64,000 nucleotides of DNA, from assembly GCF_014076415.1 (NCBI RefSeq), contig NZ_CP043568.1:5270001-5334000 (forward strand), given 5' to 3'. Under the pieces are notes generated by a model that was given only the letters and a program-made list of their open reading frames with translations, searched no databases and was not told the origin of the DNA. Positions 50,714-59,639 of the stretch are shown one piece after another. Numbering within the stretch: the stretch's first letter is position 1; the number at the start of each line of letters is the position of its first letter. Origin of the DNA: Comamonas testosteroni. GTDB taxonomy: Bacteria; Pseudomonadota; Gammaproteobacteria; Burkholderiales; Burkholderiaceae_C. The position numbers were made by a program, and so were the translations under genes.

Positions 50714-52693
50714 CTATGGCAAGTCCTTCATGGTCTCGGGATCATTGGCCGGGCGCGGGCCTATGGTGCCCAGTCGGCTTTTGAGCGACTGTGGCTGGCC
50801 GGTGATCAGCGCCGCATAGTTGGTGGTGTTGGAGAGCACCTTCTTCACATAGTCGCGGGTCTCGCTGAAGGGTACGTTTTCGGCCCAGATGGCGGCATCC
50901 AGCGTGGGGCCGTTGCGCCAGTTGCGCGGGCGGCCCGGGCCGGCGTTGTAACCCGCGGCAGCCAGCGCCATCGAACCCTCGAAGTCGTCCAGCGCCAGCT
51001 TGAGATAGGAGGTGCCGATGGTGATATTGGTGTCGCGGTCGTTGATCATGTCGGGGGTGAAGCCCGTCATGCCGATCTTTCTGGCCGTCCAGCGCGCCGT
51101 GGCCGGCATCACCTGCATCAGCCCCGAAGCGCCCACGCCCGAGCGGGCATCCATGATGAAGCGGCTCTCCTGACGGATCAGGCCATAGACATAGGCCGGG
51201 TCCAGCCCGATATTGCGCGACTTGGCCAGCACCGTATCGTGATAGGGCATGGGAAAGCGCTGCTTCCAGTCGGCAAAGGTCTTGGTGCGCTCGCTGGTGT
51301 TGATGCAGCGATCCCAGACCTGGCGCTCGCAGGCCAGATCGGCGGCCGCATACAGTTCGCGATCTTCCATGCCGCCGGGCTGGTGCAGATTGGTGGAATA
51401 GTTCCACTCGCGCACGCCTTCGCTGCGCAGTCCCATGCCGATGGCATACAGGCTGCGGCTCAGGCCTGGGTTGCTGCGCGCCGCCGCCTTTTCCTGCGCC
51501 GTCAACGGCGCGGGCGCGGGCGGCACGGTGATGCGCTGCCCGATTTCCTCCAGCGCCAGCTGCTCGTAAAAGCTGTGGCTGCCGGCCGTGTCCTCCAGCA
51601 GCTGGCGGGCTTCGGCTTTTTCCTCGGCATTGGGGCGGCCCGCCAGCATGGCTTTGGCTTTCCAGTAGGACCAGGTCGGGTCGGTGCGCTCCGGCCCCAT
51701 GGCGTCGATGGCTCGGCGCACGGCCTTCCAGTCGCCGGCGCGCAACGCGGCACGGGCCTTCCAGCCCAGCAGGTCGTCGCTCAGGTCCTCGTTGCGGCGC
51801 ACCTTGCCGAAATAGCTATTGGCATCGGGCGAGAGCTTGAAGGCAGCCTGCTTGCCGGCCACGGCCCAGGCCCAGTTGCGCTCCTCGCCGTTGAGCTGGG
51901 CACCCCAGCCACCGTCGATCTGCGTGGCTGCCGCATCGGGGTCGCTGGCCGCCATGCGGATCAGCGCCAGCAGGGCCAGCTCCTTGCGCTCGCGGCCGCG
52001 CGCCTTGCTCTGGCCTGACAGGTATTTGGCGGGCGAGGCAAACACCTGCGCCACCTGGTCGGCGGCCTCGGGGGCGACTATGGCGACCGCATCACGGGCA
52101 GCCTTCTGGCGATTGTTTTCGGTGGCCACACGGGCACGGCGCCAGACATCGGCGTCGGTGATCAGCTTGTTCGCATACAGCTGGCCGGCGGCCGTGGTGC
52201 AGCCGTCATCGGCATCCTTCTGTGCCAGCCACAGATCGCGTACCTGCTGGCCCACATTGGGCGCGCCCCGGCCTTGCAAGGCATCGGCCAGCAAGGCGTA
52301 GCAGGTGACGGACCTGTCGTCGCGCATGCGGAACCTGGGATAGACCTGGCTGAAGGTGTTCCAGTCGCGCTGCTTGCCCAGCAGCAGCAGCCAGTCGTTG
52401 CGCAGGCGGTCTTCCTGGTAGGTACCGGCATAGCGGTTCAGAAAGCCCTGGATTTCATCGGGCGATGCGCTCTCCAGCCGGTTCTTGAGTTCCCAGTAAG
52501 CGGCCCAAGGTTCGAGAGGGTGGCCGGCAGCCTGGGGCAGGAGCTGGGTCAGCGCCGTCTGATTGCGGCTGCGGAATGCTTTTTGCATATCCAGCAACAC
52601 GGCGTCGCCCGGGTTTTGTGCCTGCGCAAACGGAGCAGCTACAGTCAACAGGGAAGCCGCACAAAGCGGTGTCAAAATCTTCAGCCAGTGCAT
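50714..52693 (-). CDS. slt: Soluble lytic murein transglycosylase
   Basis: Slt cleaves the glycan strands of peptidoglycan in the periplasm to 1,6-anhydro products. The 659-residue protein has a signal peptide (LKILTPLCAASLLTVAAPFA, cut near AQA-QNP). A long superhelical region (~50-460) with many Trp/Ala helices follows. The C-terminal SLT domain has the catalytic Glu in GLIRQESRFIMDARSGVGAS, then GLMQVMPATARWTARKIGM and AAAGYNAGPGRPRNWRN. Length fits E. coli Slt70 (645). Its ATG is only 15 bp from the divergent fau ATG. A terminator follows at 50672-50636. Confidence 0.96.
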   Translation of the reverse strand: MHWLKILTPLCAASLLTVAAPFAQAQNPGDAVLLDMQKAFRSRNQTALTQLLPQAAGHPLEPWAAYWELKNRLESASPDEIQGFLNRYAGTYQEDRLRNDWLLLLGKQRDWNTFSQVYPRFRMRDDRSVTCYALLADALQGRGAPNVGQQVRDLWLAQKDADDGCTTAAGQLYANKLITDADVWRRARVATENNRQKAARDAVAIVAPEAADQVAQVFASPAKYLSGQSKARGRERKELALLALIRMAASDPDAAATQIDGGWGAQLNGEERNWAWAVAGKQAAFKLSPDANSYFGKVRRNEDLSDDLLGWKARAALRAGDWKAVRRAIDAMGPERTDPTWSYWKAKAMLAGRPNAEEKAEARQLLEDTAGSHSFYEQLALEEIGQRITVPPAPAPLTAQEKAAARSNPGLSRSLYAIGMGLRSEGVREWNYSTNLHQPGGMEDRELYAAADLACERQVWDRCINTSERTKTFADWKQRFPMPYHDTVLAKSRNIGLDPAYVYGLIRQESRFIMDARSGVGASGLMQVMPATARWTARKIGMTGFTPDMINDRDTNITIGTSYLKLALDDFEGSMALAAAGYNAGPGRPRNWRNGPTLDAAIWAENVPFSETRDYVKKVLSNTTNYAALITGQPQSLKSRLGTIGPRPANDPETMKDLP

Positions 52694-52708
52694 GGAGGAA
52701 ATTATCCG

Positions 52709-53281
52709 ATGGACAAAGCAGCGTTACGCCGCAAGTTGATTGAACTGCGCCTCAACCTTCCAGATCGCCTGCAACGCGCCGATGCGCTGCAGCAGGTGAT
52801 GCGCTTTTGGCTGATGGAGCGGCCCGATACCGTGATTGGTGCCTACTGGCCCATCAAGGGTGAATTCGATCCGCTGCCAGCCCTGCATCGCTGGAAGGAA
52901 GATGGCGAGCTACAGGGTACTCCACAAAGGCGCAGAATCGGGCTGCCGGTGATAGACAAACAGCGCAAGACGCTGAGTTTTCACGCCTGGTACCCCGGTT
53001 GCCCGATGGAGGAGGACGCCTATGGCATTCCCAAGCCCAAGGATACCGAACTGCTGGTGCCCACGCTGCTGTTTGTCCCCTGCGTAGGCTACGCGGCCGG
53101 CGGCTACCGCCTCGGCTATGGCGGCGGCTTCTATGACCGCACGCTGGCCGAGCTGAGCCCGCGCCCCTTCACCGTGGGTCTGGGCTACACCAATGGCTAT
53201 GTCGATGACTTCCAGCCCGAGGCCCATGACCTGCCGCTGGACGCCATCCTCAACGACAACGGCGTGGTCTGGCCTGTCTAA
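52709..53281 (+). CDS. fau: 5-formyltetrahydrofolate cyclo-ligase
   Basis: This enzyme (YgfA/MTHFS) converts 5-formyl-THF to 5,10-methenyl-THF with ATP. I start at the ATG at 52709 (MDKAALRRKLIELRLNLPDR), preceded by GGAGGAA at an 8-base spacing; the frame is open far upstream inside slt antisense and is ignored there. The 190-residue protein has the family blocks GAYWPIKGEFDPLPAL, TLLFVPCVGYAAGGYRLGYG and GGFYDRTLAELSPRPFTVGL. Fifteen bases separate it from the slt start on the other strand, so each promoter lies in the other gene's 5' part. In gammaproteobacteria ygfA is usually linked to the 6S RNA gene; no such RNA was identified here. Confidence 0.95.
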   Translation: MDKAALRRKLIELRLNLPDRLQRADALQQVMRFWLMERPDTVIGAYWPIKGEFDPLPALHRWKEDGELQGTPQRRRIGLPVIDKQRKTLSFHAWYPGCPMEEDAYGIPKPKDTELLVPTLLFVPCVGYAAGGYRLGYGGGFYDRTLAELSPRPFTVGLGYTNGYVDDFQPEAHDLPLDAILNDNGVVWPV

Positions 53282-53308
53282 CCCTTGAATCGCTTTGATC
53301 GCTTTGCC

Positions 53309-53569
53309 ATGAGTCGTCCCCGCAAGAACATTCCCCAGCGCCGCTACCGCCAGCGCCCGCCACTGACCGTGATGCAGCTGCCGCTCACGCACCCCGAGGT
53401 GCTGCGGCTGCAAGCACATATGCGCCGCCATGGCGCGCTCGGCCTGACACCGCGCCAGCACGATGCCATCTGGGACTTTCTGTTCGAGCGCCCGGAAAGC
53501 CAGGCCTGGCTCAGCCAGATGACGGCACAGATCCAGGCCGGACAGATCGCCACGCGCCCCAGCGCCTGA
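53309..53569 (+). CDS. Small basic hypothetical protein
   Basis: An 86-codon frame starting at ATG 53309 (MSRPRKNIPQRRYRQRPPLT), 27 bp after fau; an in-frame TTG at 53285 is an alternative. The first 25 residues are very basic (Arg/Pro/Lys). The rest is amphipathic: PEVLRLQAHMRRHGALGLTP, then RQHDAIWDFLFERPESQAWL. It has no signal peptide, Cys pairs or known motif, and I do not recognise it. Codon bias matches neighbours and the antisense frame is poorer, which supports it being real. Likely translated with fau. Confidence 0.6.
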   Translation: MSRPRKNIPQRRYRQRPPLTVMQLPLTHPEVLRLQAHMRRHGALGLTPRQHDAIWDFLFERPESQAWLSQMTAQIQAGQIATRPSA

Positions 53570-53623
53570 GTCGGGCCGACATCGTGAATGCTCCTCATTG
53601 AGGAGCGTTTACCGCTTTCATTC

Positions 53624-53661
53624 AAAGGACTTCATAGCTTTTTCAGCCTGAAGTCCTTTTT
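53624..53661 (+). terminator. Terminator after fau and the small gene
   Basis: An 11-bp stem AAAGGACTTCA / TGAAGTCCTTT with a 14-base loop is followed by T residues on the plus strand. A shorter 7-bp stem GCTCCTC / GAGGAGC at 53590-53606 lies just upstream. On the other strand the hairpin lies past the end of the convergent queC. Confidence 0.8.
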
Positions 53662-53686
53662 GATAAAGCACAAGCAGCTATCGATT

Positions 53687-54451
53687 TCAGGACGCCGACT
53701 GGCTGGCGCGCCAGTTCCGCCAGCCCGATGCACGCAGCTCGCAGGCCGGGCAGCTGCCGCAGCCATAGCCCCAGTCGTGCAGCACATCACGCGTGCCCTG
53801 GTAGCAGGTGTGGGTCTCGGTGCGAATCAGCTCCACCAGCTCGCTGCCGCCCAGATCATGGGCCAGCTGCCAGGTCTGGGCCTTGTCCAGCCACATCAGC
53901 GGCGTATCGATGCGCAGCCGGCGCTCCAGGCCCAGGTTCAGCGCCAGCTGCTGGGCCTTCATGGTGTCGTCGCGACAATCGGGATAGCCCGAGTAATCGG
54001 TCTCGCAGACTCCGGTGACGATCACCGTCAGGCCGCGCCGATAGGCCAGCGCGCCGGCCAGCGTCAGAAACAGCAGATTGCGGCCCGGCACAAAGGTGTT
54101 GGGCAGGCCGTCGGCCTGCATGGCAAAAGCCACATCCTCGGTCAGGGACGAGCCGCCGATCTGCTTGAGCACGTCGAGCGACAGCACATGGTCCTCGCCC
54201 AGACGCGGCGCCCACTGGGGAAAGCGCTGAGCCAGCTGCTCGCGCACGCCGGCGCGCACCTGCATCTCCACGCTGTGGCGCTGGCCGTAGTCAAAGCCCA
54301 GCGTCTCCACACGCTCGAACATGGCCAGGGCCTGGGCCAGGCAGGTGGTCGAGTCCTGGCCGCCCGAGAACAGCACCAGCGCGCCCTTGTGGTGACCGGC
54401 CCCGGCCACCTGAGCGGCCGGGCTTGCAGAAGAAATCGAAGTATTTGCCAT
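53687..54451 (-). CDS. queC: 7-cyano-7-deazaguanine synthase
   Basis: QueC converts 7-carboxy-7-deazaguanine to preQ0 with ATP and ammonia in queuosine synthesis. The 254-residue protein has the N-type PP-loop [52 protein letters not shown] and the C-terminal zinc Cys set in [20 protein letters not shown] plus PACELR. The first ~22 residues are a Ser/Ala-rich extension, so the true start may be slightly inside. No queD/queE gene is adjacent. Its 3' end faces the fau terminator. Confidence 0.96.
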   Translation of the reverse strand: MANTSISSASPAAQVAGAGHHKGALVLFSGGQDSTTCLAQALAMFERVETLGFDYGQRHSVEMQVRAGVREQLAQRFPQWAPRLGEDHVLSLDVLKQIGGSSLTEDVAFAMQADGLPNTFVPGRNLLFLTLAGALAYRRGLTVIVTGVCETDYSGYPDCRDDTMKAQQLALNLGLERRLRIDTPLMWLDKAQTWQLAHDLGGSELVELIRTETHTCYQGTRDVLHDWGYGCGSCPACELRASGWRNWRASQSAS

Positions 54452-54566
54452 AGTGCTGCAATTACATCATCCGCCGCGCCGCCCAGGCGTGACTGGGGAA
54501 TCAAAACACACAGACCGCCAGGCCCAAGCTTGATAAGCTGCTCGGCAAATCACACAGGAGTCCGCC

Positions 54567-55247
54567 ATGAAGCTCTATATCGGCAACAAGAATTACTCGT
54601 CCTGGTCCATGCGCCCCTGGGTGCTGATGCGCCAAAGCGGCATCAGCTTCGAAGAGCTCACACTGCGCTTTGACAGCTTTGCGCCCGACTCCAGCTTCAA
54701 GCTGCAGGCGCTGGCACTCGCACCCACCGGCAAGGTGCCACTGCTGGTCGATGAGGGACTGATCATCTGGGACAGCCTGGCCATCTGCGAATACCTGGCC
54801 GAGCGTTTTCCGGAAAAGCATCTATGGCCGCAGACCGTGGCCCAGCGCGCCCGCGCACGCAGTCTGGTGGCGCAGATGCACAGCGGCTTCGGTGCGCTGC
54901 GCAGCCTCTGCCCCATGAATATCGAAGCCCAGCTGCAGGAGACGGGCGCCCGGCTCTGGGCCGAGCATGCCGATCTGCGCAGCGATGTCCAGCAGCTCGA
55001 AGAACTCTGGACCCCGCTGCTGAGTATCGCCAGCGGCCCCATGCTGTTCGGCCAGTTCAGCATTGCCGACGCCTTTTTTGCGCCGGTCTGCATGCGCATC
55101 AACAGCTACGGCCTGCCGACCTCGGCCCCGGTACGCGCCTATATACAGCGCATCACCCAGCTGCCCGCCACCCAGGAATGGATTCAGGCGGCTCTGGCCG
55201 AGCAGGACTTTCTGCAGTTCGAAGAGCCTTATCGCCAGCAGCGCTGA
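54567..55247 (+). CDS. Glutathione S-transferase family protein
   Basis: The 226-residue protein has an N-terminal thioredoxin fold (MKLYIGNKNYSSWSMRPWVL ... LAPTGKVPLLVDEGLIIWDS, with the cis-Pro VPLL and the LAICEYLAERFP glutathione-binding edge) and a C-terminal helical domain (GPMLFGQFSIADAFFAPVCM). The likely catalytic residue is Ser12 or Ser11 in NYSSWSMR. It fits the large YfcF/GstB-like proteobacterial group with unknown substrates. A purine-rich ACAGGAG lies 7 bases before the ATG. It diverges from queC and is followed 59 bp later by cca. Confidence 0.93.
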   Translation: MKLYIGNKNYSSWSMRPWVLMRQSGISFEELTLRFDSFAPDSSFKLQALALAPTGKVPLLVDEGLIIWDSLAICEYLAERFPEKHLWPQTVAQRARARSLVAQMHSGFGALRSLCPMNIEAQLQETGARLWAEHADLRSDVQQLEELWTPLLSIASGPMLFGQFSIADAFFAPVCMRINSYGLPTSAPVRAYIQRITQLPATQEWIQAALAEQDFLQFEEPYRQQR

Positions 55248-55306
55248 GTCCGTAATCCCGCAATCGCGGTATCTGCACGCCGGCTCGCAGCCACTACCAT
55301 TGCAGC

Positions 55307-56569
55307 ATGAGTGAATTCAAGGTTTTCAAGGTAGGCGGCGCAGTGCGCGATGCATTGCTGGGCCTGCCCGTCAACGATACGGACTGGGTGGTGGTCGGCG
55401 CCACGCCGGAGCAGATGAGCGCGCGCGGCTTCGTGCCCGTGGGGCGCGACTTTCCGGTGTTTCTGCACCCCCAGACCCATGAGGAATATGCGCTGGCGCG
55501 CACCGAGCGCAAGAACGGCATGGGCTATCGCGGCTTTGTGGTCCACACCGCCGCCGATGTGACGCTGGAAGAAGACCTGGCGCGGCGTGATCTCACCATC
55601 AACTCCATCGCCGCTCCCGCAGACTGGACAGGCAACGGCGACCTCAAAGACCTGGTGGATCCCTACCACGGCCAGCAGGATCTCAAGGATCGCGTACTGC
55701 GCCATGTGACCGATGCCTTCCGCGAAGACCCGGTACGCATTCTGCGTCTGGCCCGCTTTGCGGCGCGCTTCACCGATTTCTCCGTTGCGCCCGAGACCAT
55801 GGAGCTCATGCGCGAGATGGTGGCGGCCGGCGAGGTCGATGCCCTGGTGCCCGAGCGCGTGTGGCAGGAAATCAGCCGCGGCCTGTTGGAGCCACAGCCC
55901 TCGCGCATGTTCGACATGCTTCGCGAATGCGGAGCTCTGGCCCGGCTGCTGCCCGAACTCGACAAGCTCTGGGGCGTGCCCCAGCGCGCCGAATACCACC
56001 CCGAGATCGACTGCGGCATACATGCCATGATGGTGCTGGACATGTCGGCCCGCTTGCAGGCACCGCTGTCCGTGCGTTTTGCCTGCCTCTGCCATGACTT
56101 CGGCAAGGGCAGCACGCCGGCCGATGTGCTGCCCCGCCATATCGGCCACGAACAGCGCAGCGCCCGCCTGCTGCTGCAGGTCTGCGAGCGCTGGCGCGTG
56201 CCCAACGACTGCAAGGAGCTGGCCGAGGTCGTGGCGCGCGAGCATGGCAACATCCACCGCAGCCACGAACTCAATGCCGCCGCCCTGCTGCGCCTGCTCG
56301 AGCGCTGCGATGCCATACGCAAGCCCCAGCGCTTCGAGGAAGCACTGCAGGCCTGCGAATGCGACGCGCGCGGACGCCAGGGCTTTGAAGAGGCTGCCTA
56401 TCCGCAGCGCCAGCGCCTGGGCAATGCCCTGAAGGCGGCGCTTGCCGTGGAAACCGGTCCGGTCGCCCAGGCCGCAGCGCAGCGCGGCCTCAAGGGCAAG
56501 GCCATTGGCGACGCAGTGAGCAAGGCGCGCGAGCAGGCGATTGCCGCCTATCTGGAAAGTGGTACCTAG
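55307..56569 (+). CDS. cca: Multifunctional CCA-adding tRNA nucleotidyltransferase
   Basis: Cca adds and repairs the 3' CCA of tRNAs; the class with an HD domain also has phosphatase and 2',3'-cyclic phosphodiesterase activity. The 420-residue protein shows [20 protein letters not shown] with [12 protein letters not shown], the nucleotidyltransferase signature, [14 protein letters not shown] and [16 protein letters not shown]. The HD domain has [11 protein letters not shown] and [12 protein letters not shown]. This is the E. coli-type bacterial enzyme with full length. The two tRNA-Val genes in the window already encode CCA, so repair is its likely main role. An IS element is inserted 23 bp after its stop. 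Confidence 0.96.
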   Translation: MSEFKVFKVGGAVRDALLGLPVNDTDWVVVGATPEQMSARGFVPVGRDFPVFLHPQTHEEYALARTERKNGMGYRGFVVHTAADVTLEEDLARRDLTINSIAAPADWTGNGDLKDLVDPYHGQQDLKDRVLRHVTDAFREDPVRILRLARFAARFTDFSVAPETMELMREMVAAGEVDALVPERVWQEISRGLLEPQPSRMFDMLRECGALARLLPELDKLWGVPQRAEYHPEIDCGIHAMMVLDMSARLQAPLSVRFACLCHDFGKGSTPADVLPRHIGHEQRSARLLLQVCERWRVPNDCKELAEVVAREHGNIHRSHELNAAALLRLLERCDAIRKPQRFEEALQACECDARGRQGFEEAAYPQRQRLGNALKAALAVETGPVAQAAAQRGLKGKAIGDAVSKAREQAIAAYLESGT

Positions 56570-56605
56570 CAGTCCGCGCACCGAGGTGCTAGGACGTGTT
56601 GAGAT

Positions 56606-57354
56606 TTAACGTGAATTGATCACAGCCGATGCCAGCGTGATGACAGCAGCGAAGCTGCTGTCTGTCTTGTCGCTGCGCATTGCAATGCGCTTGAACTCCT
56701 TGAGCTTGCAAAAGAAGTTCTCGATCAAGTGCCGCCACTTGTAGACCTCTATATCAATCTGCAAGGGCGCTCGACGATTGGCCTTTTGTGCAATCACCAC
56801 TTGGCAACCCTGTGCCAGCAAGTGTTGCTTCAGCCAGTCTGCGTCAAACGCTTTGTCGGCCAGCAATGTCCGCAGGTCTATGCCTTCGAGCAGCTGTTCT
56901 ACACCTTGAAGATCATGCCGTTGGCCTGGCAGCAACACAAATCGGATCAAGTTTCCAAGGGCATCCGTCAGCGCCAATATCTTGGTGGTCAAACCACCTC
57001 GACTGCGACCTATGGCCTGGCTCGCAGACCCCCTTTTGCACCCTGTCCATGCCTGTGCACTCGCACAATCGTTGCATCCACCATCACGTATTCCATGTCC
57101 GGTTGATCGCTGACCGCGTCAAACAGCTTTTGAAAGACATCAGCTTTGACCCAGTCGCGAAACCGTTTGAAGACGGTGTTCCACTTGCCAAATTCAGGCG
57201 GCAGATCTCGCCAAGGGCTACCTGTACGCGCAACCCAAAGCACTGCTTCCAAGAACAGTCGATTGTTGGAGCCACTGCGTCCTCGATCCCCAATCTTCCC
57301 TAAACACAATGGGCTCATACGAGCCCATTGTTCATCTGTCAAAACGTATCGCAT
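56606..57354 (-). CDS. IS5-family transposase made by -1 frameshifting (orfA-orfB)
   Basis: OrfA runs 57354-57010 (MRYVLTDEQWARMSPLCLGK) and orfB continues to 56606. The frames join at AAAAGGGGG (plus-strand 57029-57037): slippage by -1 changes AKGGLRARP-stop into AKG-GSASQAIGRSRGG-LTTKILALTDALGN, the normal IS5 sequence, giving ~249 residues. The DDE residues are seen as VMVDATIVRVHRHGQ (first Asp), LLADKAFDADWL (second Asp) and HLIENFFCKLKEFKRIAMR (Glu with the R/K cluster). Such programmed frameshifting is usual for the IS427 group, so the split does not indicate a broken gene. A 10-bp perfect hairpin CAATGGGCTC/GAGCCCATTG lies just inside orfA. Confidence 0.93.
57029..57037 (-). promoter_or_regulatory. 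Slippery AAAAGGGGG frameshift site in the transposase
   Basis: Read on the minus strand, orfA passes through GCA AAA GGG GGT; a -1 slip enters orfB and restores the conserved GSASQAIGRSRGG sequence. Confidence 0.85.
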
Positions 57355-57625
57355 CACAGCGCGATTGTGACGCCACCCCGGAAGGTAAAAATCAAATCTC
57401 AACAGACCCTAGCGACAGGGATGGGCGCGGCTTGAGTTAAGTCAAAGAAGGTAAGCTGCAGCCATTGCACAGTACGAGATGGCCGCGACGGTTCGCTCCG
57501 CCAGGGCCATGCAGCGGGTCACGAAACCGGCTGCAACACCCATGCCATACCGGCATGGTTCTTTGACAGGCAAGTGTCCGGCCTACAGGTCTGGGCCTTG
57601 CCTTCTACTTCAAGGAGGTGCTCTG

Positions 57626-58660
57626 ATGTCCTTACCCCAGACCATGAAAGCCGCCGTGGTGCGTTCCTTCGGGAAGCCGCTCACGATTGAAGAAATGCCG
57701 GTGCCCCGACCGACAGACGATCAGATCCTGGTCAAGATCGCTGCTTCCGGCGTCTGCCATACCGATCTGCATGCGGCCGAAGGCGACTGGCCCGTCAAGC
57801 CTCATCCGCCCTTCATTCCCGGCCATGAGGGCGTGGGCCATGTGGCTGCGGTGGGCAAGAACGTCAAGCATGTCAAGGAAGGTGATCGCGTGGGCGTGCC
57901 CTGGCTGCACAGCGCCTGCGGCTTCTGCCGCCACTGCATAGGCGGCTGGGAAACCTTGTGCGAATCTCAGACCAATACCGGCTATTCGGTCAACGGCGGC
58001 TTTGCCGATTACGCACTGGCCGACCCCAACTATGTGGGCCATCTGCCGTCGAATGTGGGTTTTGTCGATATCGCTCCCGTGCTCTGCGCCGGGGTCACGG
58101 TGTACAAGGGCCTGAAAGTCACCGACGCCAAGCCCGGCGACTGGGTGGTGATTTCGGGCATCGGCGGTCTGGGCCATATGGCCGTGCAATATGCCAAGGC
58201 CATGGGCTTCAACGTCGCGGCCGTCGACATCGATGACAGCAAGCTCGCTCTGGCACGTCAGCTGGGCGCCACCGTCACCGTCAACGCCATGAATACCGAC
58301 CCGGCGGCCTATCTGCAAAGAGAGATCGAAGGTGCCCATGGCGTGCTGGTCACCGCCGTGTCCCCCAAGGCTTTCGAGCAGGCGCTGGGCATGGTGCGCC
58401 GCGGGGGCACGATTTCGCTCAACGGCCTGCCGCCCGGCGACTTTCCGCTGCCGATCTTCTCCATGGTGCTCAAGGGCATCACGGTACGCGGCTCCATCGT
58501 CGGCACGCGCCTGGACCTGCAGGAGTCGCTGGACTTTGCTGCTCAGGGCAAGGTCAAGGCCACCGTATCCACCGACAAGCTGGAAAACATCAACGACATC
58601 TTTGCCCGCATGCACGAAGGCAAGATCGAAGGCCGCGTGGTGCTGGACATCGCCGCCTGA
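57626..58660 (+). CDS. adhP: Zinc-dependent alcohol dehydrogenase AdhP
   Basis: Start ATG at 57626 (MSLPQTMKAAVVRSFGKPLT) follows AAGGAGG by 8 bases; upstream frame is ignored. The 344-residue MDR protein has the catalytic zinc site CHTDLHAAEGDWPVKPHPPF with IPGHEGVGHV, the four-Cys structural zinc site in CGFCRHCIGGWETLC, and a Rossmann loop VVISGIGGLGHMAVQYAKAM with D at the NAD-binding position (VDIDDSK). It matches propanol-preferring AdhP-type ethanol/propanol dehydrogenases and should interconvert short alcohols and aldehydes with NAD+. The 57413-57625 upstream gap separates it from the IS element. Confidence 0.95.
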   Translation: MSLPQTMKAAVVRSFGKPLTIEEMPVPRPTDDQILVKIAASGVCHTDLHAAEGDWPVKPHPPFIPGHEGVGHVAAVGKNVKHVKEGDRVGVPWLHSACGFCRHCIGGWETLCESQTNTGYSVNGGFADYALADPNYVGHLPSNVGFVDIAPVLCAGVTVYKGLKVTDAKPGDWVVISGIGGLGHMAVQYAKAMGFNVAAVDIDDSKLALARQLGATVTVNAMNTDPAAYLQREIEGAHGVLVTAVSPKAFEQALGMVRRGGTISLNGLPPGDFPLPIFSMVLKGITVRGSIVGTRLDLQESLDFAAQGKVKATVSTDKLENINDIFARMHEGKIEGRVVLDIAA

Positions 58661-58707
58661 GAGTCCGACCGGCCCCTAGCCGGGGCCGGCTCCCGCGAAA
58701 CCGCCGC

Positions 58708-59142
58708 TCAGATCACCGAACGCACCCAGCGCACGATCTCCGAGGCCGGCAGGGCCCCGGAGATGCGGGCCAGTTCCCGGCCTTCCTTGAAGATCACCAT
58801 GGTCGGAATGCTGCGTATGCCCAGCGGTGCTGCGGCCTGTGGATAAGCCTCGGTATCGAGCTTGGCCAGCTGCGCCTGCCCCGCCAGTTGCTGGGCCGCC
58901 TGGGCAAAGGCCGGAGCCATCATGCGGCAGGGGCCGCACCAGGGAGCCCAGAAATCCACGACCACGGGCAACTGGCTGCGCCCGGTGTGCCGGGCAAAGC
59001 TGTCGTTGTCCAGGGCCACGGGCTCGCCCGTCACCAGCGCCTGATGGCAGTTGCCGCAATCGGGCTGATTGCCCAGCTGGTCGCTGGCGATGCGATTGGT
59101 GGTGTGGCAATGAGGGCAGACGTAGTGCAGGGATTCGGACAC
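58708..59142 (-). CDS. trxC: Thioredoxin 2 with N-terminal zinc finger
   Basis: A cytoplasmic thiol-disulfide reductase. The GTG at 59142 (SESLHYVCPHCHTTNRIAS after fMet) has GAAAGG about 9 bases upstream and places the N-terminal zinc site, C9-x2-C12 and C29-x2-C32, exactly as in E. coli TrxC. The thioredoxin domain has VVDFWAPWCGPCRMMAPAFA (WCGPC at 68-72) and the cis-Pro loop IRSIPTMVIFKEG. Total length 144 residues equals the family. It is convergent with adhP. TrxC is often induced in oxidative stress; no OxyR site was identified. Confidence 0.95.
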   Translation of the reverse strand: MSESLHYVCPHCHTTNRIASDQLGNQPDCGNCHQALVTGEPVALDNDSFARHTGRSQLPVVVDFWAPWCGPCRMMAPAFAQAAQQLAGQAQLAKLDTEAYPQAAAPLGIRSIPTMVIFKEGRELARISGALPASEIVRWVRSVI

Positions 59143-59262
59143 AGGGGCAACCTTTCTTTGGCAATGCCTGACGGTGCCAGCAGGCACTGCTCGGGCTCAG
59201 GTCGTATGTGCAGCCAAAGCCTGCAGATTCAAGTCGGCCCGCCTCAAAACGTGTTTACGTTC

Positions 59263-59463
59263 TCAGAGCTTCACAAAGCGGGCAATCAGCGCCGCCACCA
59301 CGCTGAGCAGCACGGTGCTGGCCACGGGCAGAAAGAATTCCTTGCCGAACAGCCTAAAGCGGAAGTCGCCGGGCAGACGCCCCAGCCCTATGCGCTGCAG
59401 CCAGCCGTGCAGCCCGTTGACGAGCAACAGGGCCAGAAAAATGACGATCAACCAGCGAATCAT
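59263..59463 (-). CDS. DUF2905 small membrane protein
   Basis: A 66-residue protein (MIRWLIVIFLALLLVNGLHG) with two hydrophobic helices separated by the conserved segment RIGLGRLPGDFRFRLFGKEF. GRLPGD and the length are diagnostic of the DUF2905 family. Function is unknown; these proteins are small inner-membrane components found in many bacteria. It lies ~120 bp downstream of the trxC start, on the same strand but upstream of trxC, and could share its promoter. Confidence 0.9.
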   Translation of the reverse strand: MIRWLIVIFLALLLVNGLHGWLQRIGLGRLPGDFRFRLFGKEFFLPVASTVLLSVVAALIARFVKL

Positions 59464-59639
59464 GGTGCGAAGTGTACGAGCTGCAGGCTCGCAGCGTGGC
59501 GCCTGGCCTGCTCAACGGCGTCACAGCGCGGACATAAAGCCGACCTAAATTGCAACAGTCCGAACGGGAACGGCTTCAAAAACAACATGCAGAGATGCAC
59601 GCCCGTTTTTCAGCCCCTTTACGACTAAAGACGCATTTC

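Larger units (their letters stand above)
56593..57408 (-). mobile_element. IS5-family (IS427-like) insertion sequence, complete
   Basis: An 816 bp element flanked by CTAG on both sides (56589-56592 and 57409-57412), the palindromic target used by IS427-group elements. Imperfect 15-bp terminal repeats are GACGTGTTGAGATTT on the left and, inverted, GGTCTGTTGAGATTT on the right (12 of 15 identical). Both transposase frames are open with a slippery sequence between them, so the element looks intact and recent. It lies between cca and adhP without interrupting a gene. Confidence 0.92.

Noticed and set aside
53570..53686. 6S RNA gene next to fau
   Set aside because: The ygfA-6S linkage is usually with the RNA upstream of ygfA; there is no space upstream here, and the downstream gap only holds terminator hairpins.
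56606..57354. Transposase as a frameshifted pseudogene
   Set aside because: The break falls on an AAAAGGGGG slippery site at the position normal for IS427-group programmed frameshifting, and the rest of both frames is intact.
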